From: a virus
DNA length: 33,732 bases
Strand: one strand, 5' to 3'
IMG/VR virus record: IMGVR_UViG_3300020204_005035
Span: 1 to 33,732 of that record
Under the pieces are notes generated by a model. The model had not been told where the DNA came from, ran no database searches, and saw only the letters and a program-made list of their open reading frames with translations. Positions 33,101-33,732 of this stretch are shown piece after piece. Every line of letters begins with the position of its first letter. Position 1 is the first letter of the stretch. The translations under genes and the position numbers were made by a program.

Positions 33101-33732
33101 GGAAAGACGATCAGCGACGCGCTCGCCCCCGTCCTTGGACCTGCCGGTCCGCTCGCCAAGGCCGCGATCATCGGTGGCTCCGCGCTGGTCGGTGGCATAG
33201 CCGGCTTCTTCAGGGCGCAGGGCAACCGCGAGAAGGAGGCCAGAAAGATCGGTGCCGGCATCGGCGAAAGAATGAGCGGTCAGATCGTCGCGGCCATGGT
33301 CGGCGCGAGGGTGGACCCGAAAACGGGCAGGTTGGTCCAGACCAAGGGTGGTAGCAGCTTCCAGAGAGGGATCAGCCAGATCGACAAGCACCAGAAGAGG
33401 GTCGGTGAAATGGGCATAGGAACCCTCGTCGCGGGCCAACAAAAAATAAAGGGTATGTACAACCAACCCGGCTCCGCCTACCAAATGAACCTGGACCTGA
33501 ACGCCACCAGATCCCAAATTCTCGAGGGAATGAAGAACACCGGCGTGATGTTGAAGTCGGATTACAAGAAGATGCAGGAGTATCTGAAGCAGGCAAGGGG
33601 TGGCGACACCGGGGCGATGGACAGTTTTGACGCCTTTGTGACGGGGTTCCAGGAGGAAAATCTCGGATTCAGGATCAACTCGGCGGGCGAAAAGGTCGCC
33701 AACACCAAGATACGAAGGGCCGAAGACTTCTT
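30167..33732 (+). CDS. Tape measure protein (3' end beyond window)
   Basis: At least 1,188 codons are open to the right edge. The start is the TTG at 30167, preceded by GGGAG at suitable spacing; no ATG is better placed. The N-terminus (TIRIDFEANRRDMAQVLAEI) and early coiled-coil lead to hydrophobic helices (LLFFQLIALAAEFVITAA; ALATVAVAATTAVAAF) typical of tape measures, which set tail length and are ejected on infection. A Gly-rich stretch lies near residues 520-560. Further hydrophobic Gly/Ala helices (about 910-1010) may insert into membranes. Its position after the frameshifted chaperone is the standard order. Confidence 0.93.
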   Translation, partial: MPDEIVTIRIDFEANRRDMAQVLAEIQAFSEAADRASESGDRFRESTRRMSRTAREADEPMAAMRKRFSALDNSGKRLQKNLTAGARVMGFFKKAARLLFFQLIALAAEFVITAATLASVNLLFKTGQIVAKGYNLTLGAVGAALATVAVAATTAVAAFREFNAAASAWQYKGANVYGSATGAAAAAMRGLYTDTNLATMGVTNLTQAYKAMSQQGRVTGAQTKALSGAMDFTARSQDQGKSFQAMANFVAILQKEGKVTGKASTAASGVSKEFAEAIKKSKGKDAASIMASMASGKLAQQAGVSGEFGSMKGTLVAQFKQITVALATDMADFGEQFLNDTREVLDGLFKNVRNVLARLAPEFTYFGKNKLFPAITTIGNALEKFSVTLVRKYLPMLFGASEWFKRTSASFMKSFNQFKNSLEKFREGSRIISETFKGPLLAIFRIFGRNAESLGYLAEDNEEQFKAWGSALENLIFAIGDWFGALKVAFTEALPVLTSIVNILTKLINGMASLVRGIGTFKLGGGEGFLGMGGSGGGPSGTVGGGLGPGIGSLFTLGLLFGGFKGSRTAYRMRRRGGGTVKDLTNQASVYGARNSPRSIFGGIPAMFSRSRYSGNAATMRLTPAEVAANVAYVQNMKDAGRSYHDPGVFPRDRTLVKGAEMMGLGKNVMTFSRNGFERTGFADAKAYRAYMTDHRAFNVGGRGDLNSVQLKRSLDAAEQNARNTYARGGAAGFAMLSADKQAKIIAAAQTPIVEQHMKMRNAQRDLMYGKGTLREFLRGGTVQGSFDGVSTASVQREGIFKTLSGKTMARDLDQARLAAGGAAMGLGHLAAFQATDLQKARLTAFNEFIEKDRQGQGKYVDKETGELKNKRAAERAFAREQFKGRTGAMFKGTGEAAQASMRKTFNPMMGLMGGMLLSTGVTSKIGDKDMQSAANNALGVGAMFGARGMGIAAGLTLMKSTSSSKSAMGGALAGAAVGKTISDALAPVLGPAGPLAKAAIIGGSALVGGIAGFFRAQGNREKEARKIGAGIGERMSGQIVAAMVGARVDPKTGRLVQTKGGSSFQRGISQIDKHQKRVGEMGIGTLVAGQQKIKGMYNQPGSAYQMNLDLNATRSQILEGMKNTGVMLKSDYKKMQEYLKQARGGDTGAMDSFDAFVTGFQEENLGFRINSAGEKVANTKIRRAEDF

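Overview
The window is part of a tailed double-stranded DNA phage genome, or a prophage. It holds a portal protein, a large terminase, head-completion genes, a tail sheath, a tail tube, a frameshifted tail-assembly chaperone and a tape-measure gene. The sheath and tube mean a contractile tail (myovirus type). The DNA is visibly GC-rich, start codons include GTG and TTG, and genes are tightly packed with ATGA/TGATG overlaps. Arginine is very often AGG, and ATA isoleucine is common for such GC-rich DNA. No host gene, tRNA or integrase is visible, so the host is not identified; a GC-rich bacterium is the most economical guess.

Layout. (1) Positions 1-14152, minus strand: one uninterrupted reading frame of at least 4,717 codons that leaves the window at its left edge. 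It starts with an HK97-type prohead protease (His67, Ser131). Further on come a His/Cys-rich patch, a Pro-rich linker, a ~97-residue tandem repeat, several sigma-70 region-4-like helix-turn-helix units, a DEDDh (DnaQ-like) exonuclease and a WYL-like domain. The tetrapeptide EAGM recurs nine times, with about five looser variants, between otherwise unrelated segments. (2) 14239-16647, minus: a portal protein with a C-terminal MuF domain, then a small two-helix membrane protein. (3) From 16713 everything is on the plus strand: large terminase; a recombination block (Rad52-like annealing protein, Cas4/RecB-type nuclease, HNH nuclease, RuvC-like resolvase); a ParB-like / PAPS-reductase-like / ParB-like trio; head-tail connector and completion genes; sheath; tube; chaperone with a -1 frameshift; and a tape measure that runs off the right edge.

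How it fits together. The portal and giant genes diverge from the terminase/tail genes, with a TATAAT box in the divergent gap. No separate major capsid or scaffold gene is visible; these probably lie left of the window, or less likely inside the unseen part of the giant gene.

The main candidate for something undescribed is the giant protein. A capsid maturation protease heads a chain of unrelated, partly DNA-acting and transcription-like domains, separated by a recurring Glu-Ala-Gly-Met motif. The motif resembles the 'x-E / small residue' sites cut by some phage head proteases. This suggests a virion polyprotein, processed in or near the capsid and perhaps delivered with the DNA. The domain matches are pattern recognition by eye; the processing and delivery are inference.
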